DNA of 64,000 nt from Candidatus Puniceispirillum sp. (GCA_028383305.1 JAOEVD010000002.1:62001-126000), one strand, 5' to 3'; shown: positions 1 through 10,489, numbered from the stretch's first letter. Numbers and translations are program-made. Notes: a model not told the origin generated them from the sequence alone.

Positions 1-1
1 A

Positions 2-817
2 TTTTCCCGTCCGTCATCGCGTCGTGATGAACTGACCGAATTGCTTCAGGAATCGCTTGATGACAAAACCAGCTTTGACAACCATGAAGGCACATTATTG
101 CAGAATTTTCTGGGGCTTCGCGATATCACCGCTGCCGATGTGATGATACCGCGTGCCGATATTGTCTCGGTTGCGCTTGCTGATGGTTTTGATGATGTTA
201 TCCAGCAAATGAGCGACGCCAATCACAGCCGCGTGCCGGTTTACCGCAACACGCTTGATGATGTTGTTGGCATTATTCATATCAAAGATTTATTTGCTCA
301 TCTTCGCAATGGCCACACGCCAAAAGTTGAGAGCCTTTTGCGGCCTGCCCTGTTTATATCGCCAACAATCCGGCTTCTTGATCTGCTTCATGAAATGCGT
401 TTGCGTCGCCGCCATTTGGCGCTGGTTGTTGATGAATTTGGCGGGGTTGATGGTTTGATCACGATCGAAGATCTGGTTGAAGAAATTGTTGGTGAAATTG
501 AAGATGAGCATGACATCACAGCGCAATTGCGGTTTGAGCAAAAGGGCGATGGTACGGCCATTGCCGATGCCCGGCTCGAAGTTGAAGCTCTTGAAACGAT
601 TACCGGCCCTTTGCTTGATGATGATGAACGTGACGAGATTGATACGCTTGGCGGATTGGTTTGTGCGCTTGCTGGGCGGGTGCCCGGCCGCGGCGAGGTT
701 GTGCGTCATCGTGGCGGGTTACAATTTGAAATTCTTGAAGGTGACCCGCGCCGTGTCACTTTGTTAAAACTTCGTGGATTGCCGCGTGCCAAAACCAGCC
801 CCAGCAAATCGGACTAA
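2..817 (+). CDS. corC: CorC/HlyC-family CBS-domain protein (5' partial)
   Basis: The frame is open to the left edge of the window, so the true start lies outside; at least 272 residues are present against about 290-300 for the family. Two CBS motifs span roughly residues 45-165 (DVMIPRADI opens the first, VVDEFGGVDGLITIEDL closes the second), followed by the CorC_HlyC C-terminal domain with DEIDTLGGLV and GRVPGRGEVV. CorC-type proteins are linked to magnesium/cobalt resistance and membrane transport; the exact role is not visible here. The stop overlaps the first codons of lnt, the usual alphaproteobacterial neighbour, so the two are probably co-translated. Confidence 0.9.
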   Translation, partial: FSRPSSRRDELTELLQESLDDKTSFDNHEGTLLQNFLGLRDITAADVMIPRADIVSVALADGFDDVIQQMSDANHSRVPVYRNTLDDVVGIIHIKDLFAHLRNGHTPKVESLLRPALFISPTIRLLDLLHEMRLRRRHLALVVDEFGGVDGLITIEDLVEEIVGEIEDEHDITAQLRFEQKGDGTAIADARLEVEALETITGPLLDDDERDEIDTLGGLVCALAGRVPGRGEVVRHRGGLQFEILEGDPRRVTLLKLRGLPRAKTSPSKSD

Positions 818-2315
818 GAACCACGCCCTTTTGCTTTTCTGGCATTTGCTTGCCGGTGCATTTGCTAGCCTGTCCTTGCCGCCATTATTTTTATTACCGG
901 CAATTTTTGCCTTATCGATTCCGCTTCTTGCCTATTTAAAAGCTGAAAGCCGAATGCAGGCTTCGATGATTTTTGGTGTGGCGGGAACCGGATGGTTTCT
1001 GGCATCAACCTATTGGGTGTCGCATTCGCTGATTGTTGAATCACCATCACCATTACTTTGGGTTTTGGCACCATTTATGGCGCTGGCACTTGCGCTTGTT
1101 CTGGCGGTTTTTTGGGCGAGCGCGGCAATGGTTTCATGGTCATTCGGGCGGCGACCGGTGGCGCGCCTGTTCTGGTTTGTTGCCTTTTTCAGCCTTGGCG
1201 AATGGGCGCGTGGCTTTGTGGCAACCGGATTTCCGTGGAATCTGACCGGCAGTTTGTTTGCTGTTGATCTTGCCAGCTTGCAAGTGGCCAGCGTGATTGG
1301 CGCTCATGGGCTATGCGTTATTGCGCTATTTTTTGCATTGGTGCCAGCATTCTGGGCATTGGGGCATCAGCGTTTTGCCGCGATATTTTTGATTTTGCCT
1401 CTTGTGCTTGCTGCCTTTGGGGCGGTACGGCTTGCCAATGTATCTGATGGACACTCGGCATCATCGACATCAATGATCCGGCTTGTGCAACCGGCGATAC
1501 CACAAGCCGACAAATGGGATCGAAGCAAACGCCAGCGCCATCTCGACAGGCTTGTCAGCTTGTCGCGTCAAGGTGATATGGTGCCAAAATTGGTGATCTG
1601 GCCGGAAACAGCCTTTACCGGGTTCGCCAGCCGCAATCAAGCATTGCTCAACACAACCATTCGCAATGCCACGCAAAATGATGGTGTGGTGATTACCGGT
1701 ATTCCACGATTTGGTGGCGGTCGCACTTTGCTGAATTCGGCCATCATGATTGATCATGACGGTGCGGTTAAAGCTGTCTATGACAAACGCCATCTTGTGC
1801 CTTTTGGCGAATATATGCCATTTCGGAAATGGCTTCCTTTCCTTGAGCCCATTGTGGGCCCGATTGATTTTGTGCCTGGCGAAAATAATCGCCTGATGCG
1901 TCTTGATGGTTATGGCAGTATGCAAATGCTGATTTGCTATGAAGTGATTTTTACCGGCGCGGTCATTGGTCAAGAGATGCGCCCAGATATGATGATCAAT
2001 ATCACCAATGATGCTTGGTTTGGCCAAAGTGCAGGGCCGTGGCAGCATCTTGTTCAAGCTCAGATGCGCGCGGTTGAAGAAGGCTTGCCGCTGATGCGGG
2101 TCGCCAATACAGGAATCACTGCCGGGTTTGATTCCTATGGCCGTATTCTTGGACAGATGGGGCTTGGCAGGCAGGGTGTTCTTGATCTGCGGCTACCACC
2201 GGCCCTACCGCCAACGCTGTTTGCCCGTTTCGGTAATTTGGGATTTTTTGTACTTATTTTTTTGATTATTGGCAGTGCCGCATGGCTTGACCTCTCTCGT
2301 TCTATCAGGCAATAG
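774..2315 (+). CDS. lnt: Apolipoprotein N-acyltransferase
   Basis: Lnt adds the third acyl chain to the N-terminal cysteine of lipoproteins in the inner membrane. The 513-residue product has hydrophobic N-terminal membrane segments (residues about 20-220) and a C-terminal carbon-nitrogen hydrolase domain. The catalytic triad is visible: Glu in VIWPETAF (about 278), Lys in YDKRHLVPFGEYMP (about 338) and Cys in MLICYEVIF (about 388), close to their positions in E. coli Lnt. The chosen start is a GTG inside the end of corC; no ATG occurs before residue 61, so a non-ATG start is needed, and a slightly later TTG is possible. Confidence 0.95.
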   Translation: MDCRVPKPAPANRTKNHALLLFWHLLAGAFASLSLPPLFLLPAIFALSIPLLAYLKAESRMQASMIFGVAGTGWFLASTYWVSHSLIVESPSPLLWVLAPFMALALALVLAVFWASAAMVSWSFGRRPVARLFWFVAFFSLGEWARGFVATGFPWNLTGSLFAVDLASLQVASVIGAHGLCVIALFFALVPAFWALGHQRFAAIFLILPLVLAAFGAVRLANVSDGHSASSTSMIRLVQPAIPQADKWDRSKRQRHLDRLVSLSRQGDMVPKLVIWPETAFTGFASRNQALLNTTIRNATQNDGVVITGIPRFGGGRTLLNSAIMIDHDGAVKAVYDKRHLVPFGEYMPFRKWLPFLEPIVGPIDFVPGENNRLMRLDGYGSMQMLICYEVIFTGAVIGQEMRPDMMINITNDAWFGQSAGPWQHLVQAQMRAVEEGLPLMRVANTGITAGFDSYGRILGQMGLGRQGVLDLRLPPALPPTLFARFGNLGFFVLIFLIIGSAAWLDLSRSIRQ

Positions 2316-2348
2316 ATATCTTCGACACAAAAATTCAGGATCCCGCCC

Positions 2349-3527
2349 ATGAGCTATATCTTTACATCTGAGTCCGTTTCAGAAGGCCATCCCGACAAAG
2401 TATGTGATCGCGTTTCGGATACGGTTCTTGATCTGTTTTTGAAGCATGAACCAGAAGCGCGTGTTGCTTGTGAAACTTTGGCAACGACAAACCGTGTTGT
2501 GCTGGCTGGTGAAGTGCGGGCAAGCAAGGCTAAATTGACCCAGATCATGGCCGAGATTGAGCCGGCAGTGCGGGCGGCGGTCAAAGATATCGGCTATGAG
2601 CAAGACAAGTTTCATCACGCCAATTTCGAATTTCAAAACTACCTTCATGAACAATCTAGCGATATTGCGATGGGTGTTGATTCAGGCGACAATAAAGATG
2701 AAGGCGCTGGCGATCAGGGGCTTATGTTTGGTTATGCCTGTGATGAAACCGATGTTTTGATGCCTGCGGCAATTCATTATTCGCATCAAATTCTAAAAGA
2801 TCTTGCAACGGTTCGTAAACAGGATGCCTATTCAATCCTTGGCCCTGATTCAAAAAGCCAGATCAGCCTTGTTTATGATGATGCCGGCCGCCCAACGGGT
2901 GTGCATAAGGTGGTTCTATCAACGCAGCATTCACAAGAAGCGACACAGGCCGATATTCTGGCGTTGGTGACGCCGGTGATCGCCAATGTTCTTCCCGATG
3001 GTTGGATGGTGACAAGAGATGATCTTCTGGTGAACCCTACCGGTCAATTTGTGATTGGTGGACCGGATGGCGATACGGGTCTTACTGGCCGCAAAATCAT
3101 TGTTGATACTTATGGTGGGTCGGCGCCGCATGGTGGCGGTGCCTTTTCGGGAAAAGATCCGACAAAGGTTGACCGGTCGGCTGCCTATGCTAGCCGCTAT
3201 TTGGCAAAAAATGTTGTTGCAGCGGGCTTGGCATCGCGTTGCACAATTCAGATCGCCTATGCGATTGGCGTTGCCGAGCCAGTGTCGCTCTATGCGAACA
3301 CACATGGCACAGGCACAATTGATGATCAAAAGCTGCAAGAAGCGCTTCGCGACTGCATGGATTTGACGCCGCGTGGCATTCGCCAGCATCTTGGCATGAA
3401 TGCGCCAATTTATGCGCCAACTGCTGCCTATGGGCATTTTGGCCGTATCGCTGGTGAAGTAGGAGCGGGCACATTTAGCTGGGAAGCAACCGATCTTGTT
3501 GATGCGCTTCGCGCTGCGGCACGGTAG
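2349..3527 (+). CDS. metK: S-adenosylmethionine synthetase
   Basis: MetK makes SAM from methionine and ATP in the cytosol. At 392 residues it is full length. Family motifs are [12 protein letters not shown] near the N-terminus (ATP/Mg site), [12 protein letters not shown] (about residue 119) and [16 protein letters not shown] (about 260). It starts 33 bp after the lnt stop, probably in the same transcript. The short spacer has no room for a SAM riboswitch. SAM made here feeds methyltransferases such as the adjacent TrmB. Confidence 0.97.
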   Translation: MSYIFTSESVSEGHPDKVCDRVSDTVLDLFLKHEPEARVACETLATTNRVVLAGEVRASKAKLTQIMAEIEPAVRAAVKDIGYEQDKFHHANFEFQNYLHEQSSDIAMGVDSGDNKDEGAGDQGLMFGYACDETDVLMPAAIHYSHQILKDLATVRKQDAYSILGPDSKSQISLVYDDAGRPTGVHKVVLSTQHSQEATQADILALVTPVIANVLPDGWMVTRDDLLVNPTGQFVIGGPDGDTGLTGRKIIVDTYGGSAPHGGGAFSGKDPTKVDRSAAYASRYLAKNVVAAGLASRCTIQIAYAIGVAEPVSLYANTHGTGTIDDQKLQEALRDCMDLTPRGIRQHLGMNAPIYAPTAAYGHFGRIAGEVGAGTFSWEATDLVDALRAAAR

Positions 3528-3586
3528 GATATTGCTTGCGTACATACCCGATCGAATACATGTTGAAATGTAAGGCAGATTTTGTA

Positions 3587-4312
3587 ATGGCCAATCGTAA
3601 CGCTGTTAACAAGAACGGGGTTATAAATGACGGAGCGCCGCTGGGGCCGCGTTTTTATGGTCGGCGCAAAGGCCGCCCGCTTCGCGCCTCGATGAAGCGG
3701 CTTCTTGATGTAGCTTTACCGCAATTTGCCTTTGATCCGGCGCGGCCAATTGATGATCAATTTGGCCGCAAGGCTGATCGCTATCTCGAAATCGGTTTTG
3801 GCGGTGGTGAGCATCTGGCTGGCCTTGCCGCGGCGATGCCTGATTGCGATTTCATCGGCGCCGAACCTTTCATCAATGGTGTTGCCAGTCTGCTTCGCCA
3901 TATTGATGAACAACAGCTTGGCAATATTCGCATCTGGCCAGATGATGTTCGACTGATCATGTCTAGTCTTGGGGCGACAAGCCTTGCTGGTGCCTTTATC
4001 ATGTTTCCCGATCCATGGCCGAAAAAACGCCATGCGGCGCGGCGCATTCTGCAAATCGCCCTTCTTGACCAGCTTGCGGTGATGATCCGGCCGGGTGGAC
4101 GGCTGGTTCTGGCAAGTGATGACCCTACGGCAAAAAGCTGGCTTTTGCAGGCTGCCACCGCGCATGCTGATTTTATGTGGACAGCCCGCGGCCCCCAAGA
4201 TTGGCGTCAACGCCCCGCTAAATTGCCCGAAACGCGCTATATGAAAAAGGCTGATCGCGCCGAACGCCAATCATCTTGGTTTCTGTTTCAGCGTCGCGGC
4301 GGTGCGGGCTGA
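3587..4312 (+). CDS. trmB: tRNA (guanine-N7)-methyltransferase
   Basis: TrmB methylates G46 in the variable loop of tRNA using SAM. The Rossmann motif YLEIGFGGGEHL (about residue 64), the acidic GAEPFINGV segment and the signature FIMFPDPWPKKRHAARRI are all present. The frame extends 17 codons further upstream, but the ATG giving MANRNAVNK is preferred because it yields 241 residues, the normal family length, and has AAGG upstream. It follows metK by about 60 bp and is closed by a strong hairpin. Confidence 0.93.
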   Translation: MANRNAVNKNGVINDGAPLGPRFYGRRKGRPLRASMKRLLDVALPQFAFDPARPIDDQFGRKADRYLEIGFGGGEHLAGLAAAMPDCDFIGAEPFINGVASLLRHIDEQQLGNIRIWPDDVRLIMSSLGATSLAGAFIMFPDPWPKKRHAARRILQIALLDQLAVMIRPGGRLVLASDDPTAKSWLLQAATAHADFMWTARGPQDWRQRPAKLPETRYMKKADRAERQSSWFLFQRRGGAG

Positions 4313-4433
4313 CCTGATGATTTTGTAACGGGATGAGTGGCAAATTGGCATCACAGGCTTGCTGCCTCTTGCCTCTTGCTTTTTTGCCTATCACAGCTTA
4401 TACAAGATCAATTAAAGCTGTCGCAGTCGGACG

Positions 4434-4456
4434 GTGGGCCACTGGCCCACTTTTTT
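4434..4456 (+). terminator. Rho-independent terminator after trmB
   Basis: A perfect 7-bp stem (GTGGGCC, loop ACT, GGCCCAC) is followed directly by six T residues. It ends the lnt-metK-trmB unit and separates it from the rimP-nusA operon. A weak sigma70-like promoter (TTGGCC, 16 bp, TACAGT) lies between this hairpin and rimP, at about 4498-4525. Confidence 0.85.
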
Positions 4457-4581
4457 ATTGCCTTTTTTGAGAGGTTTATTGTCCTTTTTAAGGGGTTTTG
4501 GCCGGTTTTAAAAAAGCGATACAGTTTTAGGTTAGTGTTACGGCAATTTGCCCCTATGGGCACGCCAATAGTCAGGGTTTT

Positions 4582-4594
4582 AGGAGGCATTTTG
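4582..4594 (+). promoter_or_regulatory. Strong Shine-Dalgarno with TTG start of rimP
   Basis: AGGAGG lies four bases before an in-frame TTG. This pairing decides the rimP start: the open frame runs 85 codons further upstream, but that part is not RimP-like and crosses the terminator hairpin. Confidence 0.7.
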
Positions 4595-5071
4595 GTCGAA
4601 GCCAAGATAAGCCAGATTATCGAAGATGCAGTTACCGAGCTTGGCTTTGGCCTTGTACGGGTGCAGTTTTCAGGTGGGCAAACGGGTCGCAACCAGTTGC
4701 AGATCATGGCCGAGCCGAAAGAAGATCGTGAAATGACGGTCGAAGATTGCCAGATGTTAAGTCGGCATATTTCGACATTGCTTGATGTTGATGACCCCAT
4801 TGCCGCTGCCTATGTTCTTGAAGTGAGTTCGCCTGGCATTGACCGACCTTTGACACGGATTAAACATTTTGAGCGGTTCAATGGTGAATTGGCGAAAGTA
4901 ACATTGCGCATGATGCTTGATGGACGGCGGCGGTTTCAAGGCCGGCTCACTGGTTTGACAGATGATGGCAAGATTGGCCTTGAAACAAGCTTTGGTAGAT
5001 TTGAATTTGCCTTTGATGATATTGAATCGGCCCGGATCGATCCAAGTGAAATTTTTGAACGGCGCAACTAG
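4592..5071 (+). CDS. rimP: Ribosome maturation factor RimP
   Basis: RimP assists 30S subunit maturation. From the TTG start the product has 159 residues, normal for the family. The N-terminal alpha/beta domain runs to about residue 85 with the conserved YVLEVSSPGIDRPL stretch, followed by an SH3-like domain (FERFNGELAKV ... GRLTGLTDDGKIGLET). It heads the classic operon rimP-nusA-ylxR-infB-rbfA-truB-rpsO. A non-ATG start after an unusually good Shine-Dalgarno may set the translation level. Confidence 0.93.
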   Translation: MVEAKISQIIEDAVTELGFGLVRVQFSGGQTGRNQLQIMAEPKEDREMTVEDCQMLSRHISTLLDVDDPIAAAYVLEVSSPGIDRPLTRIKHFERFNGELAKVTLRMMLDGRRRFQGRLTGLTDDGKIGLETSFGRFEFAFDDIESARIDPSEIFERRN

Positions 5072-5170
5072 AGCCGAAGCGGCGGTGAATGAAGGTCAAA
5101 ACAACATAGAATTTTCGTAATAAGTGGCGCGCCACATATGGTGCAAAGACAAACCAAAGGTGAGACGACT

Positions 5171-6727
5171 ATGGATACATCATTAATTCCAGGCCTCGAG
5201 CTAATTCAAGTTGCCGATGTGGTGGCGCGTGAAAAATCAATTGAGCGCGAAGAAGTCATGTTGGCGATGGAAGAAGCCATCCAAAAAGCCGGTCGGGCGA
5301 AATATGGGCTAGACCGTGATATCCGGGCGATGATTGATCGCAAAACCGGTGCCATTCGTCTTGAGCGTTGGATCGAAGTTGTTGAAGAAGTTGAAGATGA
5401 ATCGATGCAGATGAGTATTGCTGAAGGTGCTAAGCAAAATCCGCCATTGGCTGCGGGTGAGTTTTGGCGCCAATCTTTGCCGCCAATTGAATTTGGCCGG
5501 ATTGCCGCGCAAACTGCAAAACAGGTTATTTCACAAAAAGTGCGTGATGCCGAACGCGCACGCCAGTTTGAAGAATATAAGCACCGTATTGGCGAAATTG
5601 TTGTTGGTACGGTCAAGCGGGCCGAAAGCTATTCAATCACGGTTGATCTTGGCCGCGCCGAAGCGGTGATTCGCCGTGAGGAAATGATCCCGCGTGAAAA
5701 CCTGCGCCAAGGCGATCGTGTTCGTGCCTATATCATTGATGTTCGTGAAGAGCCGCGCGGGCCCCAGATTTTCCTATCGCGGGCTTGTAATGAATTTATG
5801 GCCAAGCTGTTTACCCAAGAAGTGCCTGAAATCTATGATGGCATTATCGAAATCAAGGGCGTTGCCCGCGAGCCTGGCAGCCGTGCCAAAATTGCCGTTC
5901 TGTCGAATGATCCGGGCATTGATCCGGTTGGTGCTTGTGTTGGTATGCGCGGTAGCCGTGTTCAGGCCGTTGTTGGCGAATTACAGGGCGAAAAAGTTGA
6001 AATCATTCCTCATATCGAAGACCCAGCCGCTTTTGTGGTGAATGCGCTGGCACCTGCCGAAGTCGCCAAGGTGGTGATGGATGAGGTTGCTGGCCGGATG
6101 GAAGTTGTTGTTCCGGACGATCAATTGAGCCTTGCGATTGGACGTCGTGGCCAGAATGTGCGTTTGGCGTCGCAATTGTCAGGTTGGTATATTGATGTTC
6201 TGACCGAGGCCGAAGAATCCGAACGCCGCCAAGAAGAGTTTAAAACCCGTTCAACACGCTTTATTGATGCGTTGAATATTGATGATGTGATTGCGCATCT
6301 TCTTGTTGCTGAAGGCTTTGTCTTCCCTGAAGAAATTGCCGAGAGCACATTGGAAGAGCTGGCCGCGATTCAGGGCTTTGACGAAGATATTGCTGGCGAA
6401 TTGCAGAACCGCGCCATCGAATTTGTCGAGCGTGAATCAGACCGGATCAATGCAGCGCTTGATGAGATGAAGGTCGCTGACGATCTTCGTGCCTTTGAAT
6501 ATATCAGCCTTGCCATGTTGTTGACCCTTGCCAAAAATGAAATCCGCACGCTTGATGATCTTGCCGGTCTTGATAATGAAGAGCTTGTCGAGCTTTTAGG
6601 TCAGCATGGTCTTAGCGATGATGGCGAAGCTGGTGATATTATCATGGCTGCACGGGCGCATTGGTTTACAGATGAAACCGCTGACAGCACAGACACCGAC
6701 GATGCGTCGGCTTCGTCTGACAGCTAG
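5171..6727 (+). CDS. nusA: Transcription termination/antitermination factor NusA
   Basis: NusA binds RNA polymerase and controls pausing, termination and antitermination. The 518-residue product contains the N-terminal polymerase-binding domain (1 to about 125), an S1 domain (GEIVVGTVKRAESYSITVDL), two KH domains (KIAVLSNDPGIDPVGACVGMRG and LSLAIGRRGQNVRLASQL), then two helical acidic repeats and an acidic tail rich in D, S and T. The ATG at MDTSLIPGLEL is preferred to one 11 codons upstream because AAAGGTGAG precedes it and the family begins this way. Confidence 0.96.
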   Translation: MDTSLIPGLELIQVADVVAREKSIEREEVMLAMEEAIQKAGRAKYGLDRDIRAMIDRKTGAIRLERWIEVVEEVEDESMQMSIAEGAKQNPPLAAGEFWRQSLPPIEFGRIAAQTAKQVISQKVRDAERARQFEEYKHRIGEIVVGTVKRAESYSITVDLGRAEAVIRREEMIPRENLRQGDRVRAYIIDVREEPRGPQIFLSRACNEFMAKLFTQEVPEIYDGIIEIKGVAREPGSRAKIAVLSNDPGIDPVGACVGMRGSRVQAVVGELQGEKVEIIPHIEDPAAFVVNALAPAEVAKVVMDEVAGRMEVVVPDDQLSLAIGRRGQNVRLASQLSGWYIDVLTEAEESERRQEEFKTRSTRFIDALNIDDVIAHLLVAEGFVFPEEIAESTLEELAAIQGFDEDIAGELQNRAIEFVERESDRINAALDEMKVADDLRAFEYISLAMLLTLAKNEIRTLDDLAGLDNEELVELLGQHGLSDDGEAGDIIMAARAHWFTDETADSTDTDDASASSDS

Positions 6728-6747
6728 GCCATGAGGGGCTATCTGTC

Positions 6748-7353
6748 ATGGCTGAGCGCACCTGTATCGCAACTGGGCAAACGCTTCCCCCGCACAAGCT
6801 AATTCGCTTTGTTGCGGAACCGGATGGCTATGCTGTTGCCGATCTTGCAGGACGCCTGCCCGGACGTGGCGCGTGGGTGACAGCCGAAGAGTCTGTCATT
6901 CGCAAAGCCGATCAAAAAGGTTATTTGAAGCGCGCTCTTGGCGTGGGGTTAAAATCGGTTGATGCCGATATTGACGCCATTGCCGTCGGGCTAAGGGCGC
7001 GCATCATTGCCACAGCATCAATGGCACGCCGCGCTGGCATGCTTCTTGGTGGTGGTGGCAAATTACTATCTGAAGGCCGTTTTGAAGGCTTGCTTGCGGC
7101 GGCGGATGCTTCGCCGCGCGAACTTGCAAAAATGAAATCCAAGCTCGATGTAGATTGGGTTAGCCAGTCACTCAGCGCAATCGAACTTGGCCGCATATGT
7201 GGCCGTGACAGTTTAGCTTTTGTCGGGTTGCGGGCTTCGACTGGCAATGGTTCAGGAAAATTAGTACGCACGGTTCATGAAGATATCATGCGTTTAGAAG
7301 GGTTTTACACAACAGCGGGTTGTAATGACCTGCCTGACCGGTGTATCACCTAG
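6748..7353 (+). CDS. ylxR: YlxR-family (DUF448) RNA-binding protein with L7Ae-like C-terminus
   Basis: This is the small gene usually found between nusA and infB. The N-terminal 80 residues carry the YlxR signature: RTCIATGQ, KLIRFVAEPDG and GRLPGRGAWV. The following segment (ASMARRAGMLLGGGGKLLSEGRFEGLLAAADAS) resembles an L7Ae/L30e-type RNA-binding fold, as in other alphaproteobacterial versions of about 200 residues. YlxR proteins are described as nucleic-acid-binding modulators; the precise role here is not readable from sequence. Confidence 0.88.
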   Translation: MAERTCIATGQTLPPHKLIRFVAEPDGYAVADLAGRLPGRGAWVTAEESVIRKADQKGYLKRALGVGLKSVDADIDAIAVGLRARIIATASMARRAGMLLGGGGKLLSEGRFEGLLAAADASPRELAKMKSKLDVDWVSQSLSAIELGRICGRDSLAFVGLRASTGNGSGKLVRTVHEDIMRLEGFYTTAGCNDLPDRCIT

Positions 7354-7415
7354 GCGTAACGGTTTGACTAGCGTATGTGAGATTATGCGGTGGTGAATGC
7401 CAAGAAAGGTTCGAA

Positions 7416-10025
7416 ATGACTGACGATAGCAGTAAACCAAAAAAACTGAGTCTCTCAGGTAGCAAGTTGACGCTTGGCAATATTGATGCCAGCAAGCTGC
7501 GTGCCGGGCCATCAGTTGGTGGTGCGCGCAAAACGGTTCAAGTTGAAGTCCGGCGCAAACGCGCTCCGGCGGCACCGCAGCGCGGTGGAGCACCAGCGCC
7601 TGAACCAGTTGTAACTGAACCTGTACAAACCGCCGCCGCACCTGCCGCGCCAGCTCCATCGGCACCTGCCGCTGATGATCGGTTAACCACGCAAGAACGC
7701 GCCGCGCGGGTTCGCGCCCTGCAAAAAGGGCTTGCCAAGGTTGATGCACCATCCAACGAGACAAAAGCGCCCGCCGATGATCATGCCGAAGCGCCGGTTG
7801 AAATTTCGATTGAAACACCGATTGAAGCCGATGCACCCGAAGCCACACCCGAACCCGAAATGCCGCTTGATCCGATTGCCGCGCGCCGCGCTGCCGAACT
7901 TGCTGAATTGCAGGAAATCGAGGCTGGTGAAGAGCGTCGCCGTAGTGAAGAGAATAAAAAACATACCGATGCCCATGCTGCCCGCCGTCAGGTTACTGAA
8001 GATGCGCCAAGCGATGCGGCAACAGCAGCCAATAAATTTGGTCCAACGCCAACTGAAATGCAAAATCGCCGTCGCCGTGAAGCTGAAGAAATGGCACCAC
8101 GCCGCCCAACACCACGTCGCGAAGCTGCGGGTCGTCGCCAGTCAGGTAAAATGACCATCACGCAGGCTTTGTCGGGTGATGACAGCCGTCGCCAGCGTTC
8201 GCTTGCATCGGTCAAGCGCCAGCGTGAGCGGGCGCGGATGCGCGAAGAACAGCCACAGGCCAAACAGCTTCGTGATGTGATTGTTCCCGATAGCATTACC
8301 GTTGGTGAATTGGCAAACCGTATGGCCGAGCGTACCGCCGATGTGGTGAAAGAGCTGATGAAGCTGAACATCATGGCAACAGCGACACAAGCCATTGACG
8401 GTGAAACCGCTGAATTGGTCGCTGGCGAATTTGGGCACCGGATTCAGCGTGTATCAGAATCGGATATCGAAATTGGCCTTGGTGCTGATGATGATCCAGT
8501 GGAAAGCCTGCAACCACGCCCGCCTGTCGTGACCATTATGGGTCACGTTGACCATGGTAAAACCAGCCTTCTTGATGCCATTCGCCGCACCGATGTTGCG
8601 GCGGGTGAATCTGGGGGAATTACCCAGCATATCGGTGCTTATCAGATTAAGACAGTGGCCGATAATGTCATTACTTTCATTGATACGCCGGGCCATGAGG
8701 CCTTTACCGAAATGCGGTCACGCGGGGCCAATATCACTGATATTGTCGTTCTGGTTGTAGCGGCTGATGATTCGGTCATGATGCAAACCATCGAAGCGAT
8801 TAACCATGCCAAGGCGGCAGGTTGCCCAACGATTGTTGCCGTCAATAAATGTGACAAGCCCGCCGCCGATCCGGCGCGCGTACGAAGCGATTTGTTGCAG
8901 CATGAAATCATCACCGAAGATTTTGGCGGTGATGTTTTATGTGTCGATGTGTCGGCGCACACAGGAATGGGCCTCGACAAGCTGGAAGAGGCTATCATGT
9001 TGCAGGCCGAACTTCTCGAATTGAGGGCCAACCCCGATCGTCCGGCCGAAGGTGTTGTTGTTGAATCAAAGGTTGAGCGCGGCAAGGGATCGGTTGCCAC
9101 TTTGCTTGTTCAGCGCGGCACCTTGAAGCAAGGCGATATTTTTGTCATTGGTGCTGAAAGCGGCCGTGTTCGTGCGTTGCTTGATGATCGTGGTAAAACG
9201 CTGCAATCAGCGGAGCCGGGCCAGCCTGTTGAGATTTTGGGTCTGAACGGCACGCCGATGGCGGGCGATAGCTGTGTTGTTGTTGAAAGCGAAGCGCGTG
9301 CGCGTGAAATTGCCGAATATCGGACACGCCGCAACCGTGATCACGAGGCCGCGCGCGGTGCGCGTGGATCGGTCGAGCAGATGTTATCGGCAATTGCAGC
9401 TGGTGAAGCCGAAGAATTACCGGTTGTGATCAAGACTGATGTTCATGGCTCGCTTGAGGCCATTCGTGTTGCGCTAGAAAAGCTGGGAACTGAACAGGTG
9501 AAAGTGCGTCTGTTATCGGCCGGTGTTGGTGCGCTTAGCGAATCTGACATTAGCCTTGCCGCCGCCTCAAATGCCATCGTAATTGGCTTTAACGTTCGGG
9601 CGATTCCGCAGGCGCGTGATCTGGCAAAACGTGACGGTGTTGAAATACGTTATCACTCGATCATTTATGAACTGATCGATGAAGTCAAAGCGGCAATGGG
9701 CGGCCTTCTTAGCCCCGACACGCAAGAAGATTTCATTGGTTATGCCGAAATTCGTCAGGTCTTTGGTGTGTCAAAAATTGGCAAGATTGCCGGTTGTATG
9801 GTGACCGAAGGCGTCATCAAACGTGGCTGCAAGGTTCGTTTGCTGCGGGATAATGTGGTGATTCATGAAGGCTCGCTCAAAACCCTGAAACGCTTTAAAG
9901 ACGAAGTCAAAGAAGTGCGCGAAGGTTTTGAATGCGGAATGGGATTTGAAAATTATTCCGACCTTCAGGAAAAAGATATGATCGAATGTTTCGAACTTCG
10001 TGAAGTTGCACGAACACTCGATTAA
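7416..10025 (+). CDS. infB: Translation initiation factor IF-2
   Basis: IF-2 is the GTPase that places initiator tRNA on the 30S subunit and drives 50S joining. The 869-residue protein begins with a long low-complexity region rich in A, P, E and R (to about residue 280), then the IF2_N motif ([19 protein letters not shown]). The G domain follows with GHVDHGKT (from about residue 376), DTPGHEAF and NKCDK, and then beta-barrel domains II-IV. The ATG at [10 protein letters not shown] is chosen because AAGAAAGG precedes it; an upstream extension of 13 codons is unconvincing. Confidence 0.97.
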   Translation: MTDDSSKPKKLSLSGSKLTLGNIDASKLRAGPSVGGARKTVQVEVRRKRAPAAPQRGGAPAPEPVVTEPVQTAAAPAAPAPSAPAADDRLTTQERAARVRALQKGLAKVDAPSNETKAPADDHAEAPVEISIETPIEADAPEATPEPEMPLDPIAARRAAELAELQEIEAGEERRRSEENKKHTDAHAARRQVTEDAPSDAATAANKFGPTPTEMQNRRRREAEEMAPRRPTPRREAAGRRQSGKMTITQALSGDDSRRQRSLASVKRQRERARMREEQPQAKQLRDVIVPDSITVGELANRMAERTADVVKELMKLNIMATATQAIDGETAELVAGEFGHRIQRVSESDIEIGLGADDDPVESLQPRPPVVTIMGHVDHGKTSLLDAIRRTDVAAGESGGITQHIGAYQIKTVADNVITFIDTPGHEAFTEMRSRGANITDIVVLVVAADDSVMMQTIEAINHAKAAGCPTIVAVNKCDKPAADPARVRSDLLQHEIITEDFGGDVLCVDVSAHTGMGLDKLEEAIMLQAELLELRANPDRPAEGVVVESKVERGKGSVATLLVQRGTLKQGDIFVIGAESGRVRALLDDRGKTLQSAEPGQPVEILGLNGTPMAGDSCVVVESEARAREIAEYRTRRNRDHEAARGARGSVEQMLSAIAAGEAEELPVVIKTDVHGSLEAIRVALEKLGTEQVKVRLLSAGVGALSESDISLAAASNAIVIGFNVRAIPQARDLAKRDGVEIRYHSIIYELIDEVKAAMGGLLSPDTQEDFIGYAEIRQVFGVSKIGKIAGCMVTEGVIKRGCKVRLLRDNVVIHEGSLKTLKRFKDEVKEVREGFECGMGFENYSDLQEKDMIECFELREVARTLD

Positions 10026-10095
10026 CACCGGCTAAGTTGGTGAAGGGATGTGCTGGTTTGGCCTGTCCTGACACTTGTCTAAAGGGATGAGGGTC

Positions 10096-10482
10096 ATGCC
10101 GTCAAAATCGCGTCGTCCGCAATCTGCAAAAGGGCCAAGCCAGCGTCAATTACGCGTTGGTGAAACATTGCGCCATGCTTTGTCGGAAATTTTGATGCGC
10201 GAAGATTTCTTTGATCCTGATCTTGTCAACGTGTCGATCACCATTACGGAAATTACTGTCAGCCCAGATCTGGCCAATGCGCGGGTCTATACAATGCCGC
10301 TTGGGGGGGTCAATATTGAAGTTGTTTTGCCAGCCTTGAACCGGTTGGCACCTCTGATCCAGTCGTTTGTTGCCAAAAAAGTGCATTTGCGGCGTACCCC
10401 ACGCCTGCGGTTTCTGCTCGATGAAAGTTTTGAAAATGCAGCGCGGATGAACAAGCTTTTTGCCGCCATCCGCCAAGGTTGA
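10096..10482 (+). CDS. rbfA: 30S ribosome-binding factor A
   Basis: RbfA is a KH-fold cold-shock ribosome assembly factor acting on the 16S 5' end. Conserved pieces are RVGETLRHALSEIL, VSITITEITVSPDLANARVY and the C-terminal LRRTPRLRFLLDESFENAARM. From the ATG at MPSKSRRPQ the product has 128 residues, and AAAGGG lies nine bases upstream. The earlier in-frame ATG sits directly on that Shine-Dalgarno and is less likely. The stop is 7 bp before truB. Confidence 0.93.
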   Translation: MPSKSRRPQSAKGPSQRQLRVGETLRHALSEILMREDFFDPDLVNVSITITEITVSPDLANARVYTMPLGGVNIEVVLPALNRLAPLIQSFVAKKVHLRRTPRLRFLLDESFENAARMNKLFAAIRQG

Positions 10483-10489
10483 TTGTGCG

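Noticed and set aside
1470..2057. Long reverse-strand open frame inside lnt (195 codons)
   Set aside because: It lies wholly antisense to lnt, which has a full catalytic triad; composition reflects codon-phase mirroring.
2316..2348. SAM riboswitch before metK or metZ
   Set aside because: The metK spacer is 33 bp and the metZ spacer 5 bp, too short for any SAM riboswitch.
2931..3545. Reverse-strand open frame inside metK (204 codons)
   Set aside because: It is antisense to a clear metK and has no recognisable domain or ribosome-binding site.
7294..7848. Reverse-strand open frame at the ylxR-infB junction
   Set aside because: It arises from the low-complexity N-terminal coding region of infB read backwards.
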